Below the pieces are notes generated by a model. The model was not told where the DNA came from and did not search any database. It worked only from the letters and a program-made list of their open reading frames with translations. Both the position numbers and the translations under genes were made by a program. 64,000 bases of DNA from Mycolicibacterium monacense (GTDB lineage: Bacteria > Actinomycetota > Actinomycetes > Mycobacteriales > Mycobacteriaceae), in the NCBI RefSeq assembly GCF_010731575.1, contig NZ_AP022617.1, positions 5,518,001 through 5,582,000 of the forward strand. Direction: 5' to 3'. Positions within the stretch are counted from its first letter, which is position 1. Every line of letters begins with the position of its first letter. Of the stretch, positions 9,010 through 17,965 are shown piece after piece.

Positions 9010-9789
9010 GTGACCGCAGGTACGGCCGACCCGAAGCCGGCGCGGCGTGCTGCCGCCAAGAAGTGGGACAACGAGACGCAGCTGGGCCTGGTGCGGCGCG
9101 CGCGACGGATGAATCGTGCTCTGGCCCAAGCGTTTCCACACGTGTACTGCGAGCTCGACTTCACCGATCCGCTCGAACTCGCGGTGGCCACGATCCTGTC
9201 CGCCCAGAGCACCGACAAGCGGGTCAACCTGACCACCCCCGCGCTGTTCAAGAAGTACCGCACCGCACTCGACTATGCCCAGGCCGACCGCACCGAACTC
9301 GAGGAGCTGATCCGGCCCACCGGTTTCTACCGGAACAAGGCCAATTCGCTGATCCGGCTCGGCCAGGAACTCGTCGAACGCTTCGACGGTCAGGTGCCCG
9401 CCGACATCGACGACCTGGTGACGCTGCCGGGGGTGGGCCGCAAAACGGCCAACGTCATCCTCGGCAACGCCTTCGACGTCCCGGGAATCACCGTGGACAC
9501 CCACTTCGGCCGGTTGGTGCGCCGGTGGCGGTGGACCGCCGAAGAGGATCCGGTGAAGGTCGAGCATGCGATCGGCAAACTGATCGAGCGCAGCGAATGG
9601 ACCCTGCTGAGTCATCGCGTGATCTTTCACGGCCGCCGCGTCTGCCACGCCCGCAAGCCGGCCTGCGGGGTGTGCGTACTGGCCAAGGACTGCCCGTCGT
9701 TCGGCATCGGCCCGACCGACCGCGAAGCCGCCGCGGCGCTGGTCAAGGGTCCGGAGACCGAGCACCTACTCGCCCTCGCGGGCCTGTAG
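9010..9789 (+). CDS. nth: endonuclease III (DNA glycosylase/AP lyase)
   Basis: Base-excision-repair enzyme of 259 aa that removes oxidised pyrimidines. The helix-hairpin-helix [10 protein letters not shown] carries the catalytic Lys145, and VDTH supplies the catalytic Asp163. The 4Fe-4S cluster motif is complete: C212-X6-C219-X2-C222-X5-C228. The GTG start follows a 107-bp divergent spacer. It is the first gene of a tight plus-strand run with a thioredoxin-like protein, a NUDIX hydrolase and marP, the same order as M. tuberculosis Rv3674c-Rv3671c. Confidence 0.96.
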   Translation: MTAGTADPKPARRAAAKKWDNETQLGLVRRARRMNRALAQAFPHVYCELDFTDPLELAVATILSAQSTDKRVNLTTPALFKKYRTALDYAQADRTELEELIRPTGFYRNKANSLIRLGQELVERFDGQVPADIDDLVTLPGVGRKTANVILGNAFDVPGITVDTHFGRLVRRWRWTAEEDPVKVEHAIGKLIERSEWTLLSHRVIFHGRRVCHARKPACGVCVLAKDCPSFGIGPTDREAAAALVKGPETEHLLALAGL

Positions 9790-9807
9790 CCCGACCCTTC
9801 TCCCACC

Positions 9808-10455
9808 ATGAGCACCTCGACCCGCTGGACCGTCGCCGTGCTGGCCGTGGTGCTCGCGCTGGTGGTGGCGCTGTCGATGCAGCTCGCCGAGGATCCGGCG
9901 CCCACCCGCCGCGACGGGCCGGCACCCGCCCGCGACCACCGCGACGCGGACACTCCCGAGGCGCTGGCCGGCCCCCGCGCCGAGGCGGATCTGCCGCCGT
10001 GTCCACCGCCGGGCGTCGGTGCCGGGCCGGAGTCGCTGCGCGGTATCACCCTGGAGTGCGCCGGCGACGGGCAGATGGTCGACGTCGCGCGGTCGCTGGC
10101 GGGCCGCACCGTGGTGCTCAACCTGTGGGCCTACTGGTGTGGTCCGTGCGCGGACGAACTGCCCGCCATGGCCGAGTATCAGCGCCGGGTCGGCGACGCG
10201 GTGACGGTGGTGACCGTCCACCAGGACGAGAACGAGACAGCGGGCCTGCTGCGGCTGGCCGAGCTGGGGGTTCGGCTGCCGACACTGCAGGACGGACGCC
10301 GTCTGATCGCCGCGGCGGTCAAGGCGCCCAACGTGATGCCTGCGACGGTTGTGCTGCGTGCGGACGGTAGCGTGGCCGGAATTGTGCCGCGGTCCTTCGC
10401 CACCGCCGACGAGATCGAGGAAGCGGTGGACCAGACGATGGGAGAGTCGGGGTGA
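9808..10455 (+). CDS. membrane-anchored TlpA-like thioredoxin-fold protein (Rv3673c-like)
   Basis: A 215-aa protein with an uncleaved signal anchor (about residues 7-25), a Pro-rich linker and a thioredoxin/TlpA domain. The active site is WCGPC (C111, C114). A cis-Pro region (MPATVV) is present, as expected for thiol-disulfide oxidoreductases. It probably faces the periplasm. It sits 18 bp after nth and overlaps the NUDIX gene by 4 bp (GTGA). Two extra cysteines (C65, C84) precede the domain. The redox partner is unknown. Confidence 0.88.
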   Translation: MSTSTRWTVAVLAVVLALVVALSMQLAEDPAPTRRDGPAPARDHRDADTPEALAGPRAEADLPPCPPPGVGAGPESLRGITLECAGDGQMVDVARSLAGRTVVLNLWAYWCGPCADELPAMAEYQRRVGDAVTVVTVHQDENETAGLLRLAELGVRLPTLQDGRRLIAAAVKAPNVMPATVVLRADGSVAGIVPRSFATADEIEEAVDQTMGESG

Positions 10456-11231
10456 GCGCGACGCGCGACGGGCACCGCTTGATTCCCGACGCCGCGCCCG
10501 CCTGGCTCAAACCGCTGGTCCACAACACCGACAGCGTGCCCCGCGCCTACCGCCGCCGGGTGCCGCCGGACGTGCTGGCCGCGATCACCGCGGCGAACGC
10601 CACTGCGACGGTCACCCGGGCGAAACGTGACGCCGCGGTGTTGGTGCTGTTCTCCGGTCCGGAGAAAGCCGGCGAGGGGCTACCCCACGATGCCGACCTG
10701 CTCGTGACGGTGCGGGCGTCGACCCTGCGCCACCACGCCGGTCAGGCGGCCTTCCCCGGCGGCGCGACGGACCCCGACGACGAGGGTCCCGTGCACACCG
10801 CGCTGCGCGAGGCCACCGAGGAGACCGGCCTCGACACCAGTCGCCTGCAACCGCTGGCGACGCTGCAGCGGATGTTCATCCCGCCGTCGGGTTTCCACGT
10901 CGTGCCCGTACTGGCCTATTCGCCCGACCCGGGCCCGGTGGCCGTCGTCGACGAATCCGAGACCGCGATCGTGGCGCGGGTGCCCGTGCGCGCCTTCGTC
11001 AACCCGGAGAACCGGTTGATGGTCTACCGCGAGGCCAATTCGCGCAGGTGGGCCGGCCCCGCATTCCTGCTCAACGAGATGCTGGTGTGGGGTTTCACCG
11101 GTCAGGTCATCTCCGCGATCCTCGACGTCGCCGGGTGGGCCGTGCCCTGGAACACCGACGACGTTCGGGAACTCGACGAGGCAATGGCGCTCGTCGGGGA
11201 CGACGACCGTTACGGTGAGTCCCAACAATGA
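10452..11231 (+). CDS. NUDIX hydrolase, CoA-pyrophosphatase type (Rv3672c-like)
   Basis: NUDIX hydrolase of 259 aa. The NUDIX box ends REATEETGL. It is preceded by LLVTVRASTLRHHAGQAAFPGG, the UPF0035 signature that marks CoA diphosphatases. The predicted activity is cleavage of CoA to adenosine 3',5'-bisphosphate and 4'-phosphopantetheine. Both ends overlap neighbours (GTGA with the thioredoxin-like gene, ATGA with marP), so the block is translationally coupled. Confidence 0.87.
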   Translation: MSATRDGHRLIPDAAPAWLKPLVHNTDSVPRAYRRRVPPDVLAAITAANATATVTRAKRDAAVLVLFSGPEKAGEGLPHDADLLVTVRASTLRHHAGQAAFPGGATDPDDEGPVHTALREATEETGLDTSRLQPLATLQRMFIPPSGFHVVPVLAYSPDPGPVAVVDESETAIVARVPVRAFVNPENRLMVYREANSRRWAGPAFLLNEMLVWGFTGQVISAILDVAGWAVPWNTDDVRELDEAMALVGDDDRYGESQQ

Positions 11232-12415
11232 CACCGTCTCAGTGGCTCGACTTCCTCGTCCTCGCCGTTGCCTTCGTCGCCGCCGTCTCGGGCTGGCGCT
11301 CGGGCGCGTTGGGGTCCCTCATGTCGTTCATCGGCGTGGTGCTCGGCGCGGTCGCCGGCGTGCTGCTCGCCCCGCACGTGGTCACCCACATCAGCGGTCC
11401 CCGCACCAAACTGTTCGCGGCGCTGTTCCTGATCCTCGCGCTGGTGGTGATCGGCGAGATCGCCGGCGTGGTCCTGGGCCGGGCCGTGCGCGGTGCGATC
11501 CGCAACCGCACGCTGCGCCTGTTCGACTCCGTGATCGGGGTGGGCCTGCAGATCGGGGCGGTGCTGCTCGCGTCCTGGCTGCTGGCGACCCCGCTGACGT
11601 CCTCGGACCAGCCGAGCCTGGCCGCGGCCGTCAAGGGCTCACGGGTGCTGGCCGAGGTGGACGACGTCGCACCGCCGTGGCTGAAGTCGGTGCCCACACG
11701 GCTCTCCGGTCTGCTCGACACCTCGGGCCTACCCGAAGTCCTCGAACCGTTCGGACGCACCCCGATCGCGACGGTCGACGCCCCGGACGCGGCGCTGGCC
11801 ACCGATGCCGTGGTCGGCGCGACACGTGGCAGCGTGGTGAAGATCCGCGGTGTCGCACCCGGCTGCCAGAAGGTGCTCGAGGGCACCGGTTTCGTGGTGT
11901 CGCCGAACCGGGTGATGTCCAATGCCCACGTCGTCGCCGGGTCGGAGAGCGTCACCGTGGAGGTCGACGGTCAGACCTACGACGCTTTCGTGGTGTCCTA
12001 CGACCCGAACGCCGACATCTCGATCCTCGACGTCCCGGACCTGCCCGCGGCGCCGCTGCCGTTCGTCGACGAGTTGGCGCCCCCGGGGACCGACGCCATC
12101 GTGATGGGCTATCCGGGCGGCGGCGACTTCACCGCCACCCCGGCGCGGATCCGCGAGACCATCGAGCTCAACGGGCCCGACATCTATCGCAAGACCACGG
12201 TGACCCGCGAGGTCTACACCATCAGAGGGACTGTGCGTCAGGGCAATTCGGGTGGTCCGATGATAAACCGCGGCGGCAAGGTGCTGGGTGTGGTGTTCGG
12301 CGCCGCGGTCGACGACGCCGACACCGGGTTCGTGCTGACCTCCGACGAGGTGGGGGCTCAGCTGGCCAGGGTGGGTAACACCGCACGGGTGCCCACCGGC
12401 GTCTGCGTGAGCTGA
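11228..12415 (+). CDS. marP: membrane serine protease MarP
   Basis: A 395-aa protein with four N-terminal transmembrane segments (CvpA-like, residues 5-125) and a periplasmic chymotrypsin-fold protease. The triad is H234 (SNAHVVAG), D263 (NADISILD) and S341 (RQGNSGGPM). C213 and C393 correspond to the cysteines that form the redox-sensitive disulfide in M. tuberculosis MarP (Rv3671c). MarP is required for acid and oxidative-stress resistance in that species. The start overlaps the NUDIX stop (ATGA), and only one base separates it from the convergent ephE. Confidence 0.95.
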   Translation: MTPSQWLDFLVLAVAFVAAVSGWRSGALGSLMSFIGVVLGAVAGVLLAPHVVTHISGPRTKLFAALFLILALVVIGEIAGVVLGRAVRGAIRNRTLRLFDSVIGVGLQIGAVLLASWLLATPLTSSDQPSLAAAVKGSRVLAEVDDVAPPWLKSVPTRLSGLLDTSGLPEVLEPFGRTPIATVDAPDAALATDAVVGATRGSVVKIRGVAPGCQKVLEGTGFVVSPNRVMSNAHVVAGSESVTVEVDGQTYDAFVVSYDPNADISILDVPDLPAAPLPFVDELAPPGTDAIVMGYPGGGDFTATPARIRETIELNGPDIYRKTTVTREVYTIRGTVRQGNSGGPMINRGGKVLGVVFGAAVDDADTGFVLTSDEVGAQLARVGNTARVPTGVCVS

Positions 12416-12416
12416 T

Positions 12417-13370
12417 CTAGCCGCCGTACACGTGGCCGAGGAATCGGCCGAGGTGCTCGTTGGCCTCCTCGGGGGCTTCCTCGTGACCGTAATGGCCTGC
12501 GTCGCTGAGCGATACGTAACTTCCGTGCGGCGTGAAATGCTGGGTGCGGTACACCGGGTCGGCGAGGACGTACGGATCGGAGTCGCCACGCAGGTGCAGC
12601 ATCGGGATCACCAGTGGCCGCTTCATCAAACGCATGAAGCGACGACCCTCGCCGCGCAGCTGGCTGCGCACCGCCCAGCGTTGGTACTCCAGCGCGGAGT
12701 GCGCGGCCGACGGAATCTGGATCGCCTTGCGCAGGTGTCCGATCGTCTCCGAGAAATCCTCCGTCGCTTGCCAATTGACGCCGGAGCGGGCGCGCACGAG
12801 ATTCTCGACCGCCGCGCCGTCGTGGCGGGTGAGCGCCCGTTCCGGCCACATCGGCGTCTGATACCGCAGCAGCGACGGCAGCAGCGCCCGACCCTGATCG
12901 CGCCGCCTCGTCGCCGATGTCCGCAGTGCCGCGGGATGCGGTGAACTGACCACGGCGATCGCGCGGACCACGCGGGGGTGCAGCACCGATGTCGCCCAGC
13001 ACACCAGCCCACCGTCGGCGTGACCGACCAGCGTCGCGGTCTGGTGGCCCAGGGCGCGCACCAGACCCGCCGTGTCACCGGCCAGCGTCCAGCCGTCGTA
13101 GCCGCGGGGTGGTTTGTCGCTGCCGCCGTATCCGCGGAGGTCGACCGCCACGACACGGGCACCGCTGAGCCCCCTGAGCTGATGACGCCACGACCACCAG
13201 AACGAGGCGAATCCGTGCAGCAGGATCACCAGGGGCCGCTCGGTCACCGGAACGGTGGCCGCATCCGGGGTTTCCGCCTCGACGACGTGGAAGCGGATAC
13301 CGTTGGCGTGGACCTCGAGATGGCGCCAGGGACCGTCGATCCGGACGACCGACGGGTCAGGCGGGGGCAT
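12417..13370 (-). CDS. ephE: alpha/beta hydrolase, epoxide-hydrolase-like EphE
   Basis: Alpha/beta-hydrolase of 317 aa. The oxyanion motif is LLHGF (51-54), and the nucleophile elbow GHADGG has Asp119 as nucleophile, as in epoxide hydrolases. GDSDPY and DAGHYGHEE supply the remaining acid and His. The elbow has Ala where most epoxide hydrolases have Asp/Trp context (GHDWGG), so substrate preference may differ. The ATG at 13370 overlaps the preceding stop (TAATG). Position matches Rv3670. Confidence 0.86.
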   Translation of the reverse strand: MPPPDPSVVRIDGPWRHLEVHANGIRFHVVEAETPDAATVPVTERPLVILLHGFASFWWSWRHQLRGLSGARVVAVDLRGYGGSDKPPRGYDGWTLAGDTAGLVRALGHQTATLVGHADGGLVCWATSVLHPRVVRAIAVVSSPHPAALRTSATRRRDQGRALLPSLLRYQTPMWPERALTRHDGAAVENLVRARSGVNWQATEDFSETIGHLRKAIQIPSAAHSALEYQRWAVRSQLRGEGRRFMRLMKRPLVIPMLHLRGDSDPYVLADPVYRTQHFTPHGSYVSLSDAGHYGHEEAPEEANEHLGRFLGHVYGG

Positions 13371-13882
13371 TACCAACCGGATGGGTCGCCGGTCTTCTGG
13401 CCGTCTGTGATCGCGACCGCCTTCGGCGCCTTGTCATGGCCCGGGGTCAGCGCTTCACGCGTCTCCTTCACCGACTCGATCGTCTTCTGCGGGCCCCGGA
13501 TACGGCGCACCTTCAGATAACCGAGCAGCGCCAGCAGCGCGGTCACCAGGACCATGACGCCGAAGACGATCAGGAAGGACGCCCACCGCCACAACCAGGT
13601 GTCGAGCAGTTCGGCGGCGAAGAAGAAGAAGAAGAACGTCGAGTAGAACAACACGACCAGTGCGGCGATGAAGAAGATGCTCCCGGTCAGACCCTTCTTG
13701 ACGTCCCGGGTGATCTCGGCCTTGGCCAGTTCGACCTCGGCGCGCACGAGCGTCGACACCTGTGAGGTGGCGTCTTTGACCAGATCGCCGATCGAGGGAT
13801 CGGGCTTGGGCGCATGGGGGTCCACCAGCGGTATCGATGTGACGGTGGTGGGCACGCCGTTCTTGCGATCGCCTCGGCTCAC
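13370..13882 (-). CDS. phage-holin-superfamily membrane protein (Rv3669-like)
   Basis: A 170-aa protein of the actinobacterial DUF1469/holin-superfamily III type. It has an amphipathic helix (DLVKDATSQVSTLVRAEVELAKAEITRD region), two transmembrane segments (including a run of seven Phe) and a charged C-terminus. The GTG at 13882 has AGGA 7 nt upstream. A TTG two codons earlier sits almost on the ribosome-binding site and is less likely. It is coupled to ephE by a one-base TAATG overlap. A true holin role is not implied. Confidence 0.8.
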   Translation of the reverse strand: MSRGDRKNGVPTTVTSIPLVDPHAPKPDPSIGDLVKDATSQVSTLVRAEVELAKAEITRDVKKGLTGSIFFIAALVVLFYSTFFFFFFAAELLDTWLWRWASFLIVFGVMVLVTALLALLGYLKVRRIRGPQKTIESVKETREALTPGHDKAPKAVAITDGQKTGDPSGW

Positions 13883-14011
13883 GGACAAGTCCTCCCGCTG
13901 TGATGTCAGTCGCGCTTCATGTTGCCATGTGGGGATCGGCTAAACGATTCCGACCGACGATAGACTGAATTGATCATGAAGCGGGTCGGGCACATCGATG
14001 GGGGAGACACA

Positions 14012-14722
14012 TTGCGTACCGGACACCGCCGACTGGCGCTGATCGTCGCGGGGGCGGCCGTCTGCTTCGCCCAGATGCTCGGCGCCGCTCCCACCGCAGG
14101 CGCCGCCGGACCCGTCGTCCTCGGTGGCGGCTCGGGCATCGTCGTCAACGGTGAGTCCTTCTGCACGCTGACCACCATCGGCAACGACAACCGCGGCAAC
14201 CTGATCGGTTTCACCTCCGCCCACTGCGGTGGGCCCGGGGCGACGGTGTCGGCCGAGGGGGCGCCGGACGCGGGCATCCTCGGGACCATGGTCGCGGGCA
14301 ACGAGGCGCTCGACTACGCGGTGATCCAGTTCGATCCGCAGAAGGTCGCGCCGACCAACAATGTCAACGGCTTCCAGATCAACGGCCTCGGACCCGACCC
14401 CGCGTTCGGCCAGGTCGCCTGCAAACTGGGCCGCACCACCGGCTACTCGTGCGGTGTGACGTGGGGTCCGGGTGAGGACCCCGGCACGATCGTCAACCAG
14501 GTGTGCGGGCAGCCCGGCGACTCCGGTGCGCCGGTCACGGTCGACAACCGCCTCGTCGGCATGATCCACGGCGCCTACACCGAGGGTCTGCCGACGTGCG
14601 TGGTGAAGTACATCCCGCTGCACACCCCGGCCGTCACGATGTCGTTCAACACCCAACTGGCCGACATCGTCGCCAAGGGCCGGCCGGGCTCGGGTTTCGT
14701 CCCGGTCGGCGCCGTGGCCTGA
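14012..14722 (+). CDS. secreted chymotrypsin-like serine protease (Rv3668c-like)
   Basis: S1-family protease of 236 aa with a signal peptide (basic RTGHRR, hydrophobic core, AGAA cleavage region). The triad is H71 (TSAHC), D101 (LDYAVI) and S171 (GQPGDSGAP). Paired cysteines near His and between C137/C147 suggest disulfides, fitting secretion. The TTG at 14012 is chosen because GGGGGAG lies 5 nt upstream and the length matches Rv3668c. An ATG at 13976 would add 12 residues before the signal peptide. It converges on acs with only 7 bp between stops. Confidence 0.85.
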   Translation: MRTGHRRLALIVAGAAVCFAQMLGAAPTAGAAGPVVLGGGSGIVVNGESFCTLTTIGNDNRGNLIGFTSAHCGGPGATVSAEGAPDAGILGTMVAGNEALDYAVIQFDPQKVAPTNNVNGFQINGLGPDPAFGQVACKLGRTTGYSCGVTWGPGEDPGTIVNQVCGQPGDSGAPVTVDNRLVGMIHGAYTEGLPTCVVKYIPLHTPAVTMSFNTQLADIVAKGRPGSGFVPVGAVA

Positions 14723-14729
14723 ACCCGGC

Positions 14730-16694
14730 CTAAACCTCGGCCTTGCTGGCGCGGATCGCCTCGAACACGCCGGGGTCGACGAGCGTCGAGGTGTCGCCGA
14801 GTTCGCGGCCTTCGGCGACGTCGCGCAGCAGTCGTCGCATGATCTTGCCGCTGCGGGTCTTGGGGAGCTCGGGCACCACGTGGATCTCGCGCGGGCGGGC
14901 GATCGGGGAGATCTCCTTGGCCACTTCGGCGCGCAACTCCTCGACCATGTGCTCGTGTGGTTTGTCGGCCGCGGAGGACTCGAGGATGACGAACGCGCAG
15001 ATCGCCTGACCGGTGTGGTCGTCGGTGGCGCCCACGACGGCGGCCTCGGCGACGTGCGCGTGACCCACGAGCGCCGACTCCACCTCCGCGGTGGAGATCC
15101 GGTGCCCGGATATGTTCATCACATCGTCGATGCGGCCCAGCACCCAGATGTTGCCGTCGGCGTCGTAACGCGCGCCGTCACCGGCGAAGTACCAACCCTG
15201 CTCGGCGAATCGGGACCAGTAGGTCTCCTTGAAGCGCTGCGGATCGCCCCAGATGCCGCGCAGCATCGCCGGCCAGGGCTGGTCGAGCACCAGGTACCCG
15301 TTGGCCTGCTCACCGTGGTCGCTGCCGGGCGGGAGTTGGTTACCGTCGTCGTCGACGATCTTGGCCGAGATGCCCGGCAACGGGGTCATCGCCGAACCGG
15401 GTTTCGCGGCCGTGACACCCGGCAGCGGCGAGATCATGATCGCGCCGGTCTCGGTCTGCCACCACGTGTCGACGACCGGGATATTGTTGTCGCCGAACAC
15501 ATTCCGGTACCAACGCCACGCCTCGGGGTTGATCGGCTCACCGACCGAACCGAGTAGCCGCAGACTCGACAGATCGTGGGCGTCGGGGACCGCGCGGCCG
15601 AGTTTCATGAACGTGCGGACCAGCGTCGGCGCGGTGTAGTAGATGGTGACGCCGTACTTCTCGATGACCTCGAAATGACGGTGCTCGCTCGGTGAGGTCG
15701 GGGTGCCCTCGTAAACCACCTGGGTGACGCCGTTCGACAGCGGGCCGTAGGTGATGTAGGTGTGGCCGGTGACCCAGCCGATGTCCGCGGTGCACCAGTA
15801 CACGTCGGTGTCGGGTTTGACGTCGAACACGTTGTGGTGGGTGTACGACGACTGCACGAGGTAGCCGCCGGTCGTGTGCACGATTCCCTTGGGCTTCCCC
15901 GTCGTGCCCGAGGTGTAGAGCAGGAACAGCGGATGCTCGGAGTCGAAGGCCTCGGGGGTGTGCTCGGTGGACGCACCGTCGACCGTCTCGTGCCACCACA
16001 GGTCGCGTCCGTCGGTCCACTTGACGTCGATCCCGGTGCGGCGCACCACCAGAACGTGCTCGATCGAGGGTTGACCGTCGACGGCCTCGTCGACCGCGTC
16101 CTTCAACGAGGCGGCCTTACCGCGGCGGTACTGCCCGTCGGTGGTGATGACGAGTTTGGCTTCGGCGTCCTCGATGCGGGCCTTGAGCGCCGACGCCGAG
16201 AACCCGGCGAACACCACCGAGTGCAGGACGCCGAGGCGCGCACACGCCAGCATCGCCACGATCGCCTCGGGCACCATCGGCATGTAGATCGCGGCCCGGT
16301 CGCCGGCGGTCAGACCGAGGTCGGTCAGCGCGTTGGCCGCCCTGCACACTTCGTCTTTGAGTTCGGCGTAGGTCAGTGAGCGGGAGTCGCCGACCGGTTC
16401 GCCCTCCCAGTGGATCGCCACGCGGTCACCGTTGCCGGCCTCGACGTGGCGGTCGACGCAGTTGTAGGCCACGTTGATCTTGCCGCCGACGAACCACTTC
16501 GCGAACGGGGCGTCCGACCAGTCCAGCACCTCGGTGAACGGGGTGTCCCACGACAATCGCTCGGCCTGTTTGGCCCAGAAGGCGAGCCGGTCCTCCTCGG
16601 CTTCTCGATACATCTCCGCTTTGGCGTTCGCCTGCTCGGCGAATTCGGCGGGCGGCGGGTAGCTGGACGGGACTTCGGTGTGCACGTCGGACAT
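14730..16694 (-). CDS. acs: acetyl-CoA synthetase
   Basis: AMP-forming acetate-CoA ligase of 654 aa. The adenylation loop is YTSGTTGKPKG, the hinge region is RIDDVMNISGHR, and the C-terminal PKTRSGKIMRR has Lys617. That lysine is the conserved acetylation site through which cAMP-responsive protein acetyltransferases inactivate mycobacterial Acs. It feeds acetate into central metabolism. The ATG at 16694 (MSDVHTEV) matches the usual start; a longer reading reaches back through a CRP-like box. That box at 16698-16713 suggests a second, transcriptional layer of cAMP control. Confidence 0.96.
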   Translation of the reverse strand: MSDVHTEVPSSYPPPAEFAEQANAKAEMYREAEEDRLAFWAKQAERLSWDTPFTEVLDWSDAPFAKWFVGGKINVAYNCVDRHVEAGNGDRVAIHWEGEPVGDSRSLTYAELKDEVCRAANALTDLGLTAGDRAAIYMPMVPEAIVAMLACARLGVLHSVVFAGFSASALKARIEDAEAKLVITTDGQYRRGKAASLKDAVDEAVDGQPSIEHVLVVRRTGIDVKWTDGRDLWWHETVDGASTEHTPEAFDSEHPLFLLYTSGTTGKPKGIVHTTGGYLVQSSYTHHNVFDVKPDTDVYWCTADIGWVTGHTYITYGPLSNGVTQVVYEGTPTSPSEHRHFEVIEKYGVTIYYTAPTLVRTFMKLGRAVPDAHDLSSLRLLGSVGEPINPEAWRWYRNVFGDNNIPVVDTWWQTETGAIMISPLPGVTAAKPGSAMTPLPGISAKIVDDDGNQLPPGSDHGEQANGYLVLDQPWPAMLRGIWGDPQRFKETYWSRFAEQGWYFAGDGARYDADGNIWVLGRIDDVMNISGHRISTAEVESALVGHAHVAEAAVVGATDDHTGQAICAFVILESSAADKPHEHMVEELRAEVAKEISPIARPREIHVVPELPKTRSGKIMRRLLRDVAEGRELGDTSTLVDPGVFEAIRASKAEV

Positions 16695-16697
16695 GGG

Positions 16698-16713
16698 TGT
16701 GAGCGTAGTCACC
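16698..16713. promoter_or_regulatory. candidate CRP binding site at acs start
   Basis: TGTGA-GCGTAG-TCACC fits the mycobacterial CRP consensus TGTGA-N6-TCACA with one mismatch. It lies 4-19 bp upstream of the acs ATG, so bound CRP would block a leaderless or short-leader transcript. A broader inverted repeat (ACATCG...CGATGT, about 16738-16766) lies further up. Confidence 0.5.
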
Positions 16714-16820
16714 CGACGTGAACTGCACACCGAGACATCACATCGCCGCCTGTAGACGGCCGATGTCATGCGGCGAGCGTCGGGAATCCGAGGCCCAGCG
16801 GTCGACTACCGTGGGCTGCC

Positions 16821-17561
16821 ATGACCGATCCGCTGGCCCCCCTCGTCGAGCTGCCCGGAGTGGCCGAGGCCAGTGAGGAGGCCCGCAACGCACTGGGGCG
16901 GGCACATCGGCACAAGACCAACCTGCGCGGCTGGCCCGCCACGGCCGCCGAGGCGGCTTTGCGGGCGGCGCGGGCGTCGTCGGTGCTCGACGGCGGATCC
17001 CTGCAACTGGCGGACACCGGTGAAGCCGATCCCGTCCTGGCCGGTGCGTTGCGGGTGTCGCAGGCCCTCGAGGGTGGTGCGACCGCGCTGGTCGACGTGT
17101 GGCAGCGCGCTCCGCTGCAGGCGCTCGCCCGGCTGCATTCGTTGGCGGCCGCCGACCTCACCGACGACGAACACCTCGGTCGGCCCCGTGCGGACGCCGG
17201 CGTCGGCAAGCGGCTGGAACTGCTGGTCGAGATCCTCACCGGCGGCTCGCGGGCACCGGCCCCGGTCCTCGCCGCCATCGCGCACGGCGAACTGCTGACG
17301 CTGGCGCCGTTCGGGACGGCCGACGGTGTGGTGGCCAGGGGGGTGTCGCGGTTGGTGACGATCACCAGCGGGCTGGACCCGCACGGCCTCGGCGTTCCGG
17401 AGGTGTACTGGATGCGCCAGTCCGGGGACTATCAGGCCGCCGCCCGCGGCTTCGCGTCCGGGACAGCAGACGGTCTCACGGCGTGGTTGCTGCTGAGTTG
17501 CCGGGCGCTGCACGAGGGGGCCCGCGAGGCCCTGCAGATCGCCTCGACATCCGCGAACTGA
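16821..17561 (+). CDS. Fic-like domain protein with degenerate active site (Rv3662c-like)
   Basis: A 246-aa cytosolic Ala-rich protein. The C-terminal half reads like a Fic fold: APFGTADGVVARGVSRL is where Fic enzymes have HPFxxGNGRxxR, followed by a helical segment ending WLLLSCRALHEGAREAL. Relative to the canonical motif, the catalytic His is Ala and the GN pair is absent, so AMP-transfer activity is unlikely. Position matches Rv3662c, a conserved protein of unknown function. The gene is divergent from acs. The assignment rests on my motif reading only. Confidence 0.6.
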   Translation: MTDPLAPLVELPGVAEASEEARNALGRAHRHKTNLRGWPATAAEAALRAARASSVLDGGSLQLADTGEADPVLAGALRVSQALEGGATALVDVWQRAPLQALARLHSLAAADLTDDEHLGRPRADAGVGKRLELLVEILTGGSRAPAPVLAAIAHGELLTLAPFGTADGVVARGVSRLVTITSGLDPHGLGVPEVYWMRQSGDYQAAARGFASGTADGLTAWLLLSCRALHEGAREALQIASTSAN

Positions 17562-17965
17562 TCGCTTCCAGCAACGCGAAGCGGGCGACGATCCGATCCG
17601 AGTTCGGCTCGCCGCCCGCTAGCACGGACCCCGGTTACCAAGCGTGCTGTGGGGGTTGCGTGGGTTGGCCTCGGCGTCAGTGCGATGCGCTTCGACGGAC
17701 TACTCCACCCAAAGAGTCGTCGTGATCGTCCGCTCTTCGCAATTACGCAGGCCCGCAACACTTTTGCCTATTCCGCGGCATGTGCTCCGCGTGGGTGCCA
17801 GGGTTCCGTGCTGGGTTGCCTGATTCGGGAGGTGTCGCCTTCTCTTCCGGTGACATCTTGGCCTCACCAGGCTTCCGTGCTTCCTTTGTACTCCGTGATG
17901 CCCGTCACATCAAGGCCAACGCGGGCCCGAATCCCGATCGTTACGGCGCACCGCTCAGCAACCCG
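17562..17965. other. long convergent intergenic region without a clear gene
   Basis: This 404-bp spacer lies between two convergent stop codons and is visibly less GC-rich than its flanks. Open frames cross it, but none has a plausible start, codon bias or recognisable motif. It contains a 16-bp CRP-like palindrome, CGTGA-TGCCCG-TCACA (17895-17910). No terminator with a T-run was found. It may hold an eroded gene or a non-coding transcript. Confidence 0.4.

Noticed and set aside
9585..9605. Possible third copy of repeat family A inside nth (GAGCGCAGCGAATGG)
   Set aside because: Similarity is limited to the first dozen bases, and the sequence encodes a normal part of endonuclease III.
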